Source of the DNA: Clostridia bacterium
GTDB lineage: Bacteria; Bacillota; Clostridia; TANB77; CAG-508
Assembly (NCBI GenBank): GCA_022795075.1
Contig: JAAWGB010000010.1
Location: forward strand, 1 to 41,753
DNA: 41,753 bases
Direction of reading: 5' to 3'
Below are positions 1-7,684 of the stretch, one piece after another; position 1 is the stretch's first letter; each line of letters begins with the position of its first letter. Made by a program: the position numbers and the translations under genes. The notes beneath the pieces are model-generated. The model was not told where the DNA came from and did not search any database. It was given only the letters and a program-made list of their open reading frames with translations.

Positions 1-267
1 GATAAAAAATGAGGGATGTTCACGTTGACTTTGATAAATGGTCAAGAAGTGAAAGAGGCTCGTTTTTTACCTTTACAATTTCTTAAAAACCGTATTGACT
101 AGCGATTGAAATGGCTTTTATAGATTTTTATGGTGGTAAAATGATAAGCTAAAAAGCATCATCTATCAACCACTAACATTTATAATATTACATTTTTGTT
201 ACATCCACTAAAAATATTGAAAAATTTTGACAATTCCAGTATAATAAATATGTAAGGGAGGAGTCGA
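1..267. other. Left-edge intergenic region without a supported gene
   Basis: I find no ORF with coding support here. A 28-codon frame starting at base 16 ends at the TAG at 100-102, but it has no properly spaced ribosome binding site, so I do not call it. The right end carries the promoter and RBS of the gene at 268. The region could include the 3' remnant of a gene lying outside the window. Confidence 0.4.
217..245 (+). promoter_or_regulatory. SigA-type promoter for the HD-GYP-like gene
   Basis: TTGAAA at 217-222 and TATAAT at 240-245 are separated by 17 nt, followed by a GGGAGGAG ribosome binding site and the ATG at 268. A perfect TTGACA at 227-232 lies only 7 nt from the -10 and is not the working -35. 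Confidence 0.7.
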
Positions 268-1071
268 ATGAATACCTTTGCTGAATATATATTAGAAGAA
301 AAAGAACTGGATTCAAAAATGGAAATAGTGTACTATTTGTCGAAAAAATCAAAGATATTTTTTGACAAATCTGTCGTATTTAAGGTAGAACTTGCAAGAT
401 TATTTATAAATTATGCTCAAATTGATGTTGACAAAAATCTTATCTTAACAGCCTGTTTGCTATGTAATTGCAAAAAAACAAATAATGCACAAAATATAGA
501 TAAAATTCATAGCTATGCAAAAGAAGGAGCTAGTTATTTAAGTGAAATTGGATTTGGAAAGAGATTTTGCAAAATATGTGAAGAAGTCAATCGATATAGT
601 CAAAGTAGTCCAAGAGAAAAAGAAAGTGACATCTTAGAATTAATCGATCAATTCGGAGGAATGTTATTAGATAGACCAGAAAGAATTGGATTTAAGGCAG
701 ATGAAGCTTTAGTATTATTAGAACATAGAAACTTGAAGGCACAATATAATCGATATTTACATACATTTATTGAATTTGTAAACTTTATTGAAAAAATACA
801 AATGGGTGAAGTAACCAATATGACAGCCTTAAGAAGGCTGGTAAAAATATATAATGAAACAGAAGATTTAACAAAATTTATTCAAAAAGTAATCTATGAA
901 TTTGAACCTAAAGTTGATCAATTAATTGCTCAGCAAAACGAAGAAATAACAGAAGAAATGTTTCAAAAAGTAGAAGGAGCGAATCGCCCATTATTTAGTG
1001 AAGAAACCACTAAAAAAATTATGGCACATATACAAGAAAATGCAAAAATAGAAACAAGCCATGCAGAATAA
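268..1071 (+). CDS. Degenerate HD-GYP-like protein of unknown function
   Basis: This 267-aa cytoplasmic protein has no signal peptide or membrane segment. Residues about 60-160 resemble the second half of an HD-GYP domain: an H-x-YA-x-EGA stretch with an IGFGKRF segment, then ILELIDQFGGMLLDRPERIG followed by an EAL-like helix, where active enzymes have a D-x-FDAL-T-x-RPYR motif. The usual HD pair and the GYP triad are not visible, so cyclic-di-nucleotide phosphodiesterase activity is unlikely; a binding or scaffolding role is possible. The C-terminal 100 residues are helical and charged. It has its own promoter and a strong terminator, so it is probably monocistronic. The family link is inferred from spacing and sequence feel, not from a search. 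Confidence 0.6.
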   Translation: MNTFAEYILEEKELDSKMEIVYYLSKKSKIFFDKSVVFKVELARLFINYAQIDVDKNLILTACLLCNCKKTNNAQNIDKIHSYAKEGASYLSEIGFGKRFCKICEEVNRYSQSSPREKESDILELIDQFGGMLLDRPERIGFKADEALVLLEHRNLKAQYNRYLHTFIEFVNFIEKIQMGEVTNMTALRRLVKIYNETEDLTKFIQKVIYEFEPKVDQLIAQQNEEITEEMFQKVEGANRPLFSEETTKKIMAHIQENAKIETSHAE

Positions 1072-1105
1072 TTGCCAAAAGGGATTTTCCTTTTGGCAAC
1101 TTTTT
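1072..1105 (+). terminator. Intrinsic terminator after the HD-GYP-like gene
   Basis: An 11-bp perfect stem, TTGCCAAAAGG (1072-1082) with CCTTTTGGCAA (1089-1099), encloses a 6-nt loop and is followed by CTTTTT. It starts right after the stop codon and ends just before the RBS of the next gene. Confidence 0.85.
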
Positions 1106-1120
1106 AAAAGGAGAGGAAAA

Positions 1121-2311
1121 ATGTACGAAATATTTGCAGATTTACATGTACACATAGGAAGAAGTGAAAATGGAAAACCAATTAAAATAACCGCAGCAAG
1201 AAGTTTAAACTTTGCCAATATCGCAAAGGAATGCGCAGATAGAAAAGGAATCAATGTAGTTGGAATTATAGACTGTGCATCTCCTTATGTAATAGAAGAT
1301 ATTGAAAATTTTTTAAAAGATGGTGAAGCATATGAAATAGAAGATGGCGGTATAATTTATAAAGACAAGGTTTGTATTTTACTAGGAAGTGAAGTAGAAA
1401 CTTCAGAAAAAGGAAGAAATGGCAAATGTGGAAGTGCACACAATGTTTGCTTTTTTCCACATTTAGAAGATATAAAAGGTTTTTCAAATGAATTAAGTCA
1501 CCATTTAAAAAATATTACACTTAGCACACAAAGGACAGATTTATCAGGATATGAATTAATCGATGTAGTGGAAAAATATAATGGGATTTTAATACCAGCA
1601 CATATTTTTACACCACATAAAAGCTATTATGGAAATTGTACAGATAGATTAGAAAATATATTTAAAGAAAAATTTAGTAAAATATTTGCAATAGAATTGG
1701 GCTTAAGTTCAGATACTAATTTAGCAGATATGATTTCAGAATTGGAAACCAAAACTTTTGTAACCAATTCAGATGCCCATTCTTTACCTAAAATTGCAAG
1801 AGAATACAATAAAATGCAAGTAGAAGATATATCGTTTAAAGAAATTGTTAAAGCACTAAAAAATGAAGATGGAAGAAAAATACTAGCCAATTATGGGTTA
1901 GACCCAAAACTTGGCAAATATCATAGAACTTATTGTGATGACTGTGAAGACACAATCGAAACGAAAGAGCCAGTTGAAACATGTCCTAAATGTGGTGGAA
2001 AAAATGTAACTTTCGGTGTTTTTGATCGAATTGAATTAATCAAAGATAAAAAAGAAACGAAAAGTCCTTCTAATAGACCACCTTATATTTATCAAGTACC
2101 ATTAGGTTTTATTCCAGGAGTAGGAGGAAAAACAATAGACAAGTTACTGGGTACTTTTGAAACAGAAATGAATATTTTACATAAATTATCGAAAGATGAT
2201 ATTGAGGCGGTTGTTGGCGAAAAAGTAGCAAATTATATTATTCATGCAAGAAGTGGCAAGATGCACATTCATGCTGGAGGAGGAGGAAACTACGGAAAAG
2301 TAAAGGCATAA
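1121..2311 (+). CDS. Endonuclease Q-like PHP-domain DNA repair protein
   Basis: The 396-aa product belongs to the PHP-fold family that includes archaeal and Bacillus endonuclease Q, which nicks DNA 5' of deaminated bases (dU, hypoxanthine) and other lesions. It opens with the PHP metal motif DLHVHIGRS; further metal-ligand candidates are GIIDCASP, GSEVET, PAHIFTPH and NSDAHS. A CxxC...CPKC zinc element follows near residues 270-300, and a C-terminal helix-hairpin-helix-like region with GVGGKTIDKLLG and a Gly-rich tail suits DNA binding. I start at ATG 1121 because the AGGAGAGG RBS lies just upstream; an in-frame TTG at 1061 falls inside the preceding gene and would read through the terminator. 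Assignment to the family is firm; activity on deaminated bases is by homology. Confidence 0.85.
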   Translation: MYEIFADLHVHIGRSENGKPIKITAARSLNFANIAKECADRKGINVVGIIDCASPYVIEDIENFLKDGEAYEIEDGGIIYKDKVCILLGSEVETSEKGRNGKCGSAHNVCFFPHLEDIKGFSNELSHHLKNITLSTQRTDLSGYELIDVVEKYNGILIPAHIFTPHKSYYGNCTDRLENIFKEKFSKIFAIELGLSSDTNLADMISELETKTFVTNSDAHSLPKIAREYNKMQVEDISFKEIVKALKNEDGRKILANYGLDPKLGKYHRTYCDDCEDTIETKEPVETCPKCGGKNVTFGVFDRIELIKDKKETKSPSNRPPYIYQVPLGFIPGVGGKTIDKLLGTFETEMNILHKLSKDDIEAVVGEKVANYIIHARSGKMHIHAGGGGNYGKVKA

Positions 2312-2317
2312 TTTTGG

Positions 2318-2561
2318 CAATGATTTTGGTTAGTTAGTGGAAACTACTACTGTAAAGTTTAGCCGAAAAAAGAAAGAACCTGAATTGAAAGTAATTAAAG
2401 TAGAACTTCTTAATCTATTTTATGGAAAATGTTCAAACTTGTTTTGAAAGGGTGCCATAAAATAAATTTAGAAGTTCTATGAAAATTACTTGAACGAAGG
2501 TTCTTTCTTTTTTCGGCTAAACTTTACAGTAGTAGTTTCCACTAACTAACCAAAATCATTG
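2318..2561. repeat. Palindromic element copy 1 (116-bp core with 64-bp perfect arms)
   Basis: Almost the entire gap between the EndoQ gene and spoIIM is a giant inverted repeat. The outer arms, 2318-2381 and 2498-2561, are perfectly complementary over 64 bp. Between them is a 116-bp core (2382-2497) that is the reverse complement of the cores at 11743-11858 and 37503-37618 with few differences. The core is itself an imperfect dyad with a stem ATTTTATGG / CCATAAAAT around a 29-nt loop. There is no ORF. The arm sequence occurs only at this copy within the window. Confidence 0.9.
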
Positions 2562-2638
2562 TCCTAAAAATTATTATCAAAAGTTCTAAAAAACTTCTTA
2601 TCGAATACACATTATGTATAAAGATAAGGAGAAAATGT

Positions 2639-3277
2639 ATGAAGAAAGACAAACGAATAAAATTATTAGAAACGATTAAAGAACATGTTTTAAATAATAA
2701 AAAAGAATACATGATAGTAACTTTGCTATTTATAATAGGAATATTTTTAGGTGTTCTTTTTGTGAATCATGTACAAGAGGCTCAAAAAGCAGAAATTACA
2801 GCATATTTTAACAGTTTTATTGAGAAAATTAAAAGTACAGATAATTTGAATTATATGGAATTATTAAAAACGAGTATAGGACAAAATGTTATTTTGGCAA
2901 TTGTTTTATGGTTTTTTGGAACAACGGTAATAGGTCTACCAGTGGTTTTTGGATTGGTATTGTATCGAGGCTTTTGCTTAGGATATACAATTGCTGTTTG
3001 TGTTACCATTATGGGCTTGCAACAAGGAATTATATTTGTATTAATTTTATTATTATTGCAAAATATGATATTTATACCAGCTATTTTAGCATTAGCAGTA
3101 AGTGGGTTTAAGTTATATCAATCCATTATAAAAGATAGAAATAAAGAAAATATTAAAATAGAGGTAGTAAGGCATACTATTTTTTCTTTTATTATGTTAC
3201 TACTTTTGATGGTATCATCAGCTGTTGAAATCTTTTTGTCAACGAATATTTTAAAGGGATTAATAAAATATTTTTAA
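2639..3277 (+). CDS. spoIIM: Stage II sporulation protein M
   Basis: SpoIIM is a polytopic membrane protein of the SpoIID-SpoIIM-SpoIIP machine that drives engulfment of the forespore by remodelling septal peptidoglycan. The 212-aa length matches the family. I see five or so hydrophobic segments: one near residues 22-42, a long central block at about 83-160 containing the family-type GTTVIGLP-VVFGLVLYRGF stretch, and one near 180-205. ATG 2639 has an AAGGAG RBS. It sits directly upstream of xerD, as the two genes are neighbours in many Bacilli and Clostridia. A sporulation-sigma promoter is expected but I cannot assign one, since the upstream DNA is filled by the palindromic element. Confidence 0.92.
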   Translation: MKKDKRIKLLETIKEHVLNNKKEYMIVTLLFIIGIFLGVLFVNHVQEAQKAEITAYFNSFIEKIKSTDNLNYMELLKTSIGQNVILAIVLWFFGTTVIGLPVVFGLVLYRGFCLGYTIAVCVTIMGLQQGIIFVLILLLLQNMIFIPAILALAVSGFKLYQSIIKDRNKENIKIEVVRHTIFSFIMLLLLMVSSAVEIFLSTNILKGLIKYF

Positions 3278-3294
3278 AAAATGTGGCAAAAGTA

Positions 3295-3323
3295 TTTACA
3301 ATTTTCAAAATCTTTGATATAAC
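3295..3323 (+). promoter_or_regulatory. SigA-type promoter for xerD
   Basis: TTTACA (3295-3300) and TATAAC (3318-3323) are 17 nt apart, 60 bp upstream of the xerD ATG. This gives xerD a vegetative promoter independent of spoIIM. Confidence 0.6.
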
Positions 3324-3383
3324 ATAGTATATAGTTTATGTTAATAGATTATTTTAAATTATAATAAGAGGTAGGGGAATTAA

Positions 3384-4265
3384 ATGGAAAGACAGTTAAA
3401 ACATTTTTTTGAGTATTTGGAAAATGATAAAAAGTTATCAGAAAATACGTTACAATCATACAAAAGAGACTTAAAACAATTCAGAAGATATTTAGAAGCA
3501 TGTGAACTTCATTATAACAAAGTAAAAGAAGATGATATTAAAGATTATATCAGAGAATTACAAGAAGAGGGAAAAAAAGCATCTAGCATCTCTAGATGTA
3601 TTGCATCAATTCGTTCCTTCTATCAATTTGCGATGAAAAATAAAAAAGTGAAAATCGATCCAACAGAAGGAATTCAATCACCAAAAATTGAAAAGAGAGT
3701 ACCAAGTGTCTTAACATCAAAAGAAGTAGAATTACTATTAGATCAACCAAAAGATGTAGATTTAAAAGGAATTCGTGATAAAGCTATGCTTGAATTTGCT
3801 TATGCTACAGGTATGAGAGTAACAGAAATGATTTCTTTAAATATGGAAGACATTAATTTAGAAGAAGGATATGTAGTTTGTAAAACAGGAAATAAACAAC
3901 GTAATATTCCATTAGGAAACTTATCTTTAAAAGCTTTAAAAGAATATGTAGAAGAAGCTAGAGATATTCTAGTAAAAACAGAAGGAGAAGAAGCTTTATT
4001 TGTTAATATTAATGGTAGTAGATTGACAAGACAAGGTTTTTGGAAAATTATTAAATATTATAAAGAACAAGCCCATATTACAAAGGAAATCACACCACAT
4101 GTTTTACGCCATTCTTTTGCAACTCATTTATTACAAAATGGAGCAGATTTAAAAGCCATTCAAACTATGCTTGGACATTCAGACATATCTTCTACACAAG
4201 TATATATGCAATTTCAAGATGAAGGTTTAAAAAATGTTTATAAAAAAGCACATCCAAGAGCATAA
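3384..4265 (+). CDS. xerD: Site-specific tyrosine recombinase XerD
   Basis: The 293-aa protein has the usual two-domain form: an N-terminal SAM-like DNA-binding domain (about 1-90) and a C-terminal catalytic domain. The full catalytic set is present: R145 in ATGMRVTEM, K171 in the beta-hairpin, H239-x-x-R242 in HVLRHS, H265 in LGHSD and the nucleophile Y274 in QVYMQF. It resolves chromosome dimers at dif during division. Position next to spoIIM matches the XerD (RipX) context of Firmicutes, which favours a housekeeping recombinase over a mobile-element integrase. A GGTAGGGG RBS precedes ATG 3384. Confidence 0.92.
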   Translation: MERQLKHFFEYLENDKKLSENTLQSYKRDLKQFRRYLEACELHYNKVKEDDIKDYIRELQEEGKKASSISRCIASIRSFYQFAMKNKKVKIDPTEGIQSPKIEKRVPSVLTSKEVELLLDQPKDVDLKGIRDKAMLEFAYATGMRVTEMISLNMEDINLEEGYVVCKTGNKQRNIPLGNLSLKALKEYVEEARDILVKTEGEEALFVNINGSRLTRQGFWKIIKYYKEQAHITKEITPHVLRHSFATHLLQNGADLKAIQTMLGHSDISSTQVYMQFQDEGLKNVYKKAHPRA

Positions 4266-4274
4266 AATTTAATA

Positions 4275-4338
4275 AAAAAACAAAAATAAAAGATTTCTCA
4301 AAAAAAGATATTGAAGAAGTCTTTTATTTTTGTTTTTT
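4275..4338 (+). terminator. Intrinsic terminator after xerD
   Basis: A 19-bp AT-rich stem (4275-4293 with 4320-4338) closes a 26-nt loop, and the right arm itself ends in a T-run. The A-rich left arm and T-rich right arm could work in both directions. Confidence 0.7.
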
Positions 4339-4340
4339 AC

Positions 4341-4369
4341 TAGACAGGAAAGCGAAAAAAGGGTATAAT
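4341..4369 (+). promoter_or_regulatory. SigA-type promoter for the Alg14/Alg13-like pair
   Basis: TAGACA (4341-4346), a 17-nt spacer and TATAAT (4364-4369) follow immediately after the xerD terminator and precede the gene at 4406. Confidence 0.6.
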
Positions 4370-4405
4370 AGACAAGTAAAAATAGGAAATAGAAGGTGCA
4401 AAAAA

Positions 4406-4879
4406 TTGAAAAAGAAAGTATTATTTATCTCAAGTACAGGGGGACATTTAAATGAATTAATGCAATTATCGCCATTATTTGAAAAATATGATTATCATAT
4501 TATAACTGAAAAAGACAAAGTAAATGAGCATTGGAAAGAAAAATATGGAGATAGATTATATTTTTTACCTTACGGAACTAGGGCAAAGCTACTATCTTAT
4601 ATTTTTAAATATGCTTATCTTTGTTTAAAAACAATTTATTTGTACTTTAAAATACATCCAAAAGTAATTGTAACAACAGGAACCCATACAGCAGGACCAA
4701 TGTGTTATTTAGGAAAAATATTAGGAAGTAAAATAATTTACATAGAAACCTTTGCCAATACACACAAAAAAACAGCAACAGGAAAACTAATTTATCCCAT
4801 AGCAGACTTATTTATTGTTCAATGGGAAGAAATGTTGGAATTATATCCAAAAGCAATATATGGAGGTTCGATTTATTAA
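4406..4879 (+). CDS. Alg14-like glycosyltransferase subunit (PssD/Cps14F family)
   Basis: The 157-aa protein matches the family that anchors a two-part GT-B glycosyltransferase at the membrane. It begins with the nucleotide-fold strand KVLFISSTGGHLNELMQL, contains a hydrophobic helix at about 70-90 and ends with the conserved P-x-A-x-Y-x-G segment. The family partners an Alg13-like catalytic half, encoded next, and adds a sugar from a UDP-sugar to a lipid-linked acceptor during exopolysaccharide assembly. The start is a TTG at 4406 with an AGAAGGTG RBS. The stop overlaps the next ATG by one base, so the two are translationally coupled. The sugar and acceptor cannot be told from sequence. Confidence 0.82.
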   Translation: MKKKVLFISSTGGHLNELMQLSPLFEKYDYHIITEKDKVNEHWKEKYGDRLYFLPYGTRAKLLSYIFKYAYLCLKTIYLYFKIHPKVIVTTGTHTAGPMCYLGKILGSKIIYIETFANTHKKTATGKLIYPIADLFIVQWEEMLELYPKAIYGGSIY

Positions 4880-5358
4880 TGATTTTAGTATTATTAGGAA
4901 CGCAAAATAACAGTTTTCACCGACTATTAGAAGAGATTGACCGATTAATCCAAAGCAAAATCATTCAAGAAGAAGTAATGGTACAAGCAGGTTACACAAA
5001 ATATCACTCAGAAAATATAAAAATATTAGATTTTATTTCTAATGAGAAAATAGAGGAACTACAAGAAAAAGCAGATTTAGTAATTACACATGGTGGAGTA
5101 GGGTCAATTTTACTATCTTTAACAAAAGGAAAAAAAGTAATAGCAGTACCAAGACTTCATCAATACCACGAACATGTAAATGACCATCAAAGAGAAATAG
5201 TCGAACTTTTTAATCAAAAAGGATATATTATAGGGATACAAAGTGTAAAAGATTTAGAACAAGCCTATCAAAGAATAAAAGAGTTTACGCCAAAGAAATA
5301 TGAATCAAATAATCATAAAATGTTAAAGATGATAGAAGAATTTATAGAAAAAATTTAA
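4879..5358 (+). CDS. Alg13-like glycosyltransferase subunit (PssE/Cps14G family)
   Basis: This 159-aa protein is the catalytic partner of the preceding Alg14-like gene. It shows MILVLLGTQ at the N-terminus, VITHGGVGS (the UDP-sugar-binding GT28 C-terminal motif) near residues 70-80, and the [15 protein letters not shown] segment typical of the family. I use ATG 4879, which overlaps the upstream TAA and has GGAGG at 4862-4866. An upstream in-frame ATG at 4822 lies inside the previous gene and would add residues unlike the family. The two ORFs are a true gene pair, not one broken gene: both have the normal family length and there is no CGG near the junction. Confidence 0.82.
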   Translation: MILVLLGTQNNSFHRLLEEIDRLIQSKIIQEEVMVQAGYTKYHSENIKILDFISNEKIEELQEKADLVITHGGVGSILLSLTKGKKVIAVPRLHQYHEHVNDHQREIVELFNQKGYIIGIQSVKDLEQAYQRIKEFTPKKYESNNHKMLKMIEEFIEKI

Positions 5359-5399
5359 AGCTTATCTTTTGTTCAAAAAATGATAAAAAGGAGAATGAT

Positions 5400-6401
5400 A
5401 TGGACGAAGAAAGAATTGTAAGTCCAGAAATGGAAGGACAAGCAGAAGAAAGGCTAGAAAATTCCTTACGACCAAGAGTCTTAGAAGAATATATTGGACA
5501 AAATAAAGTAAAAGAAAATATGAAAATTTACATAGAAGCAACTAAAAAAAGAGAAGAGCCATTAGATCATGTTTTGCTATATGGACCACCAGGACTAGGA
5601 AAAACAACGTTATCCAATATTATAGCAAATGAAATGAATTCAAATATCAAAATAACCTCTGGACCTGCTATTGAAAAACCAGGAGATTTAGCATCATTAT
5701 TAACCAATCTTTCAGAATTTGATGTATTATTTATTGATGAAATTCATAGATTAAGCAAAAGTGTAGAAGAAATTTTATATCCAGCTTTAGAAGATTATAC
5801 TTTAGACATTATGATAGGCAAAGGTCCTAGTAGTAGGTCAATTCGATTAGACTTGCCTAAATTTACATTGATTGGAGCTACTACAAAAGCAGGAGCTTTA
5901 TCAACACCACTACGTGATCGTTTTGGAATTGTACATAGACTAGAATTATATTCAATAGAGGACTTAACAACCATAGTAAAACGATCCAGTAAGATTTTAG
6001 AAGTAGAAATTGAAGAAGAGGCAGCCAAAGAAATTGCAAGAAGATCAAGAGGAACTCCCAGAATTGCCAACAGACTTTTAAAACGAGTAAGAGATTATGC
6101 CATAGTATTAGGAGATGGAAATATTACACTAAAAATAACCAAGCATGCCTTAAATCAATTAGAAATTGATGAACTTGGTTTAGATGAAATTGACAGAAAA
6201 ATATTAGAAACAATGATTGTTCAATATGGAGGACGACCAGTTGGAATTGAAGCATTAGCAGTAAGTATTGGAGAAGAAATCGATACGATAGAAGATGTAT
6301 ATGAACCCTATTTAATCCAAATTGGATTTATTGCTAGAACATTAAGAGGAAGACAAGCATTACCGCCAGCCTATCAACATTTAGGATATGAATATCAATG
6401 A
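5400..6401 (+). CDS. ruvB: Holliday junction branch-migration helicase RuvB
   Basis: RuvB forms the AAA+ hexamer that pulls DNA through RuvA-bound Holliday junctions during recombinational repair. The 333-aa length is typical. Visible motifs are Walker [10 protein letters not shown] (62-70), Walker B DEIHR, sensor-1 TLIGATT, the arginine-finger region PLRDRFGI and the C-terminal winged-helix segment with [14 protein letters not shown] 5400 is preceded by AAAGGAG. No ruvA or ruvC is in the window. Queuosine gene queH follows after an 82-nt gap. Confidence 0.95.
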   Translation: MDEERIVSPEMEGQAEERLENSLRPRVLEEYIGQNKVKENMKIYIEATKKREEPLDHVLLYGPPGLGKTTLSNIIANEMNSNIKITSGPAIEKPGDLASLLTNLSEFDVLFIDEIHRLSKSVEEILYPALEDYTLDIMIGKGPSSRSIRLDLPKFTLIGATTKAGALSTPLRDRFGIVHRLELYSIEDLTTIVKRSSKILEVEIEEEAAKEIARRSRGTPRIANRLLKRVRDYAIVLGDGNITLKITKHALNQLEIDELGLDEIDRKILETMIVQYGGRPVGIEALAVSIGEEIDTIEDVYEPYLIQIGFIARTLRGRQALPPAYQHLGYEYQ

Positions 6402-6483
6402 TTTAAGGAATGCCATTAGCTTTGTGTAAGTATGGAAAGCTTATCAATCAGAATAAATACCTTTTGGGGTAGGGAGGAAAATC

Positions 6484-7534
6484 ATGAAGTTATTATTACA
6501 TACTTGTTGTGCACCATGTAGTGTATATTGCATTGATACATTAAAAGAAGAAGGAATAGAACCAGTTGTGTATTGGTTTAATCCTAATATACATCCATAT
6601 TCAGAGTATAAGAAAAGAAGAGATTGTTTGAAAGATTATACAAGCACAATTGATATAAAAGCTATTTTTGAAGAAAATTATGGTTTGAGAGATTTTTGTA
6701 AAGAAGTGGTAAGTGATTTAGACAATCGATGTCAAAATTATTGTTATCCTGTTCGCTTAGAACAAACTGCTAAGTATGCAAAAGAAAATGGATATGATAG
6801 TTTTTCAACAACTTTATTAGTGAGCCCTTATCAAAATCATCAAATGCTAATTAAAGTAGGAGAAGAAATGGCTAAAAAGTATGCTATCCAATTTTTATAT
6901 CGTGATTTTAGGATAGGATTTAGAAAAGGACAGGAAAAGGCAAAACAACTAGGTTTATATAGACAAAAGTATTGTGGTTGTATTTTTTCAGAACAGACAG
7001 CAAACTATGACCAAAAAAGTTTTGCAAATAAAGTCCAAATTCAAAATAGAATTACAGAAAGAAAAATAAGATTAAGCAGGTCAGTTCCAAACTTAGAACT
7101 AAAACCATATAAAAATGGAAATTCAAGTGAAATACATTTTATATACAATTTAAAAAAGGAAAGTTATAAGGAATATATAGAAAAGACTTATGGAGAATGG
7201 AACGAAGAAAATCAGCAAAAGTTATTTAGCAGATTTATGAAAGAAAATTCAAAGAATATAGAACTTATATATTTAAAAGATGAGTTGGTTCGGATTTTAT
7301 AATGGAAAAGACAAAGGCAATAATACTTTTGAAATAGGGAATATTTGTGTAAAACCAGAATATCAAAATAAAGGAATTAGAACAGCAGTGTTAAAAGAAA
7401 TTCTATTTGAACATAAAGAACAAAATATAAAGTTACAGGTATTTAAAATAAATGAAAAGCAGGTTGAGTTATATGAAAAAATGGGATTTAAAAAGGAAGA
7501 TGAAACACATTATATAATGATAAAAGAAAATTAA
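6484..7534 (+). CDS. queH: Epoxyqueuosine reductase QueH fused to a GNAT domain, split by a CGG +1 frameshift
   Basis: Residues 1-190 are QueH, the iron-sulfur enzyme reducing epoxyqueuosine to queuosine in tRNA. It has LLHTCCAPC at the N-terminus, CQNYCYPVR, the S-TLLVSPYQNHQ stretch and KYCGCIF. Residues about 195-349 are a GNAT acetyltransferase domain: a charged N-terminal half, then GFYNGK, EIGNICVKPEYQNKGI (the acetyl-CoA loop) and ELYEKMGFK. The frame changes at 7291: GTT CGG ATT TTA TAA in frame 0, but dropping the C gives GTT GGA TTT TAT and joins DELV to GFYNGK exactly as GNAT proteins read. Full length is 349 aa; without the shift the product ends at 7302, inside the GNAT domain. 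Either the shift is decoded or the fusion is broken. Confidence 0.85.
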
Positions 7535-7684
7535 AATTCAGACTACAATTTTCAAGTTAATATTTCTATAAATGCTTGGAAATTATCTGAAACATCAAAA
7601 CTTATACTGGCTATTAATTGCATTTTTTAGAAAAATATTAAAACGAATACAAGGAAGATAAGAAAATAAAAATGGAGAAGAATT
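7535..7684. other. Intergenic region without recognised signals
   Basis: This 150-bp AT-rich gap shows no convincing hairpin or promoter; only a weak GGAGAA RBS before ATG 7685 is visible. Confidence 0.4.

Noticed and set aside
227..232. TTGACA as the -35 for the first gene
   Set aside because: Only 7 nt from the -10; TTGAAA at 217 has the correct 17-nt spacing.
1061..1120. Upstream start for the EndoQ-like gene
   Set aside because: It would begin inside the previous gene and translate the terminator hairpin; the RBS and family N-terminus support ATG 1121.
4822..4879. Alg14/Alg13-like pair as a sixth frameshift
   Set aside because: Both proteins have normal separate family lengths, the genes overlap by one base with an RBS, and there is no CGG.
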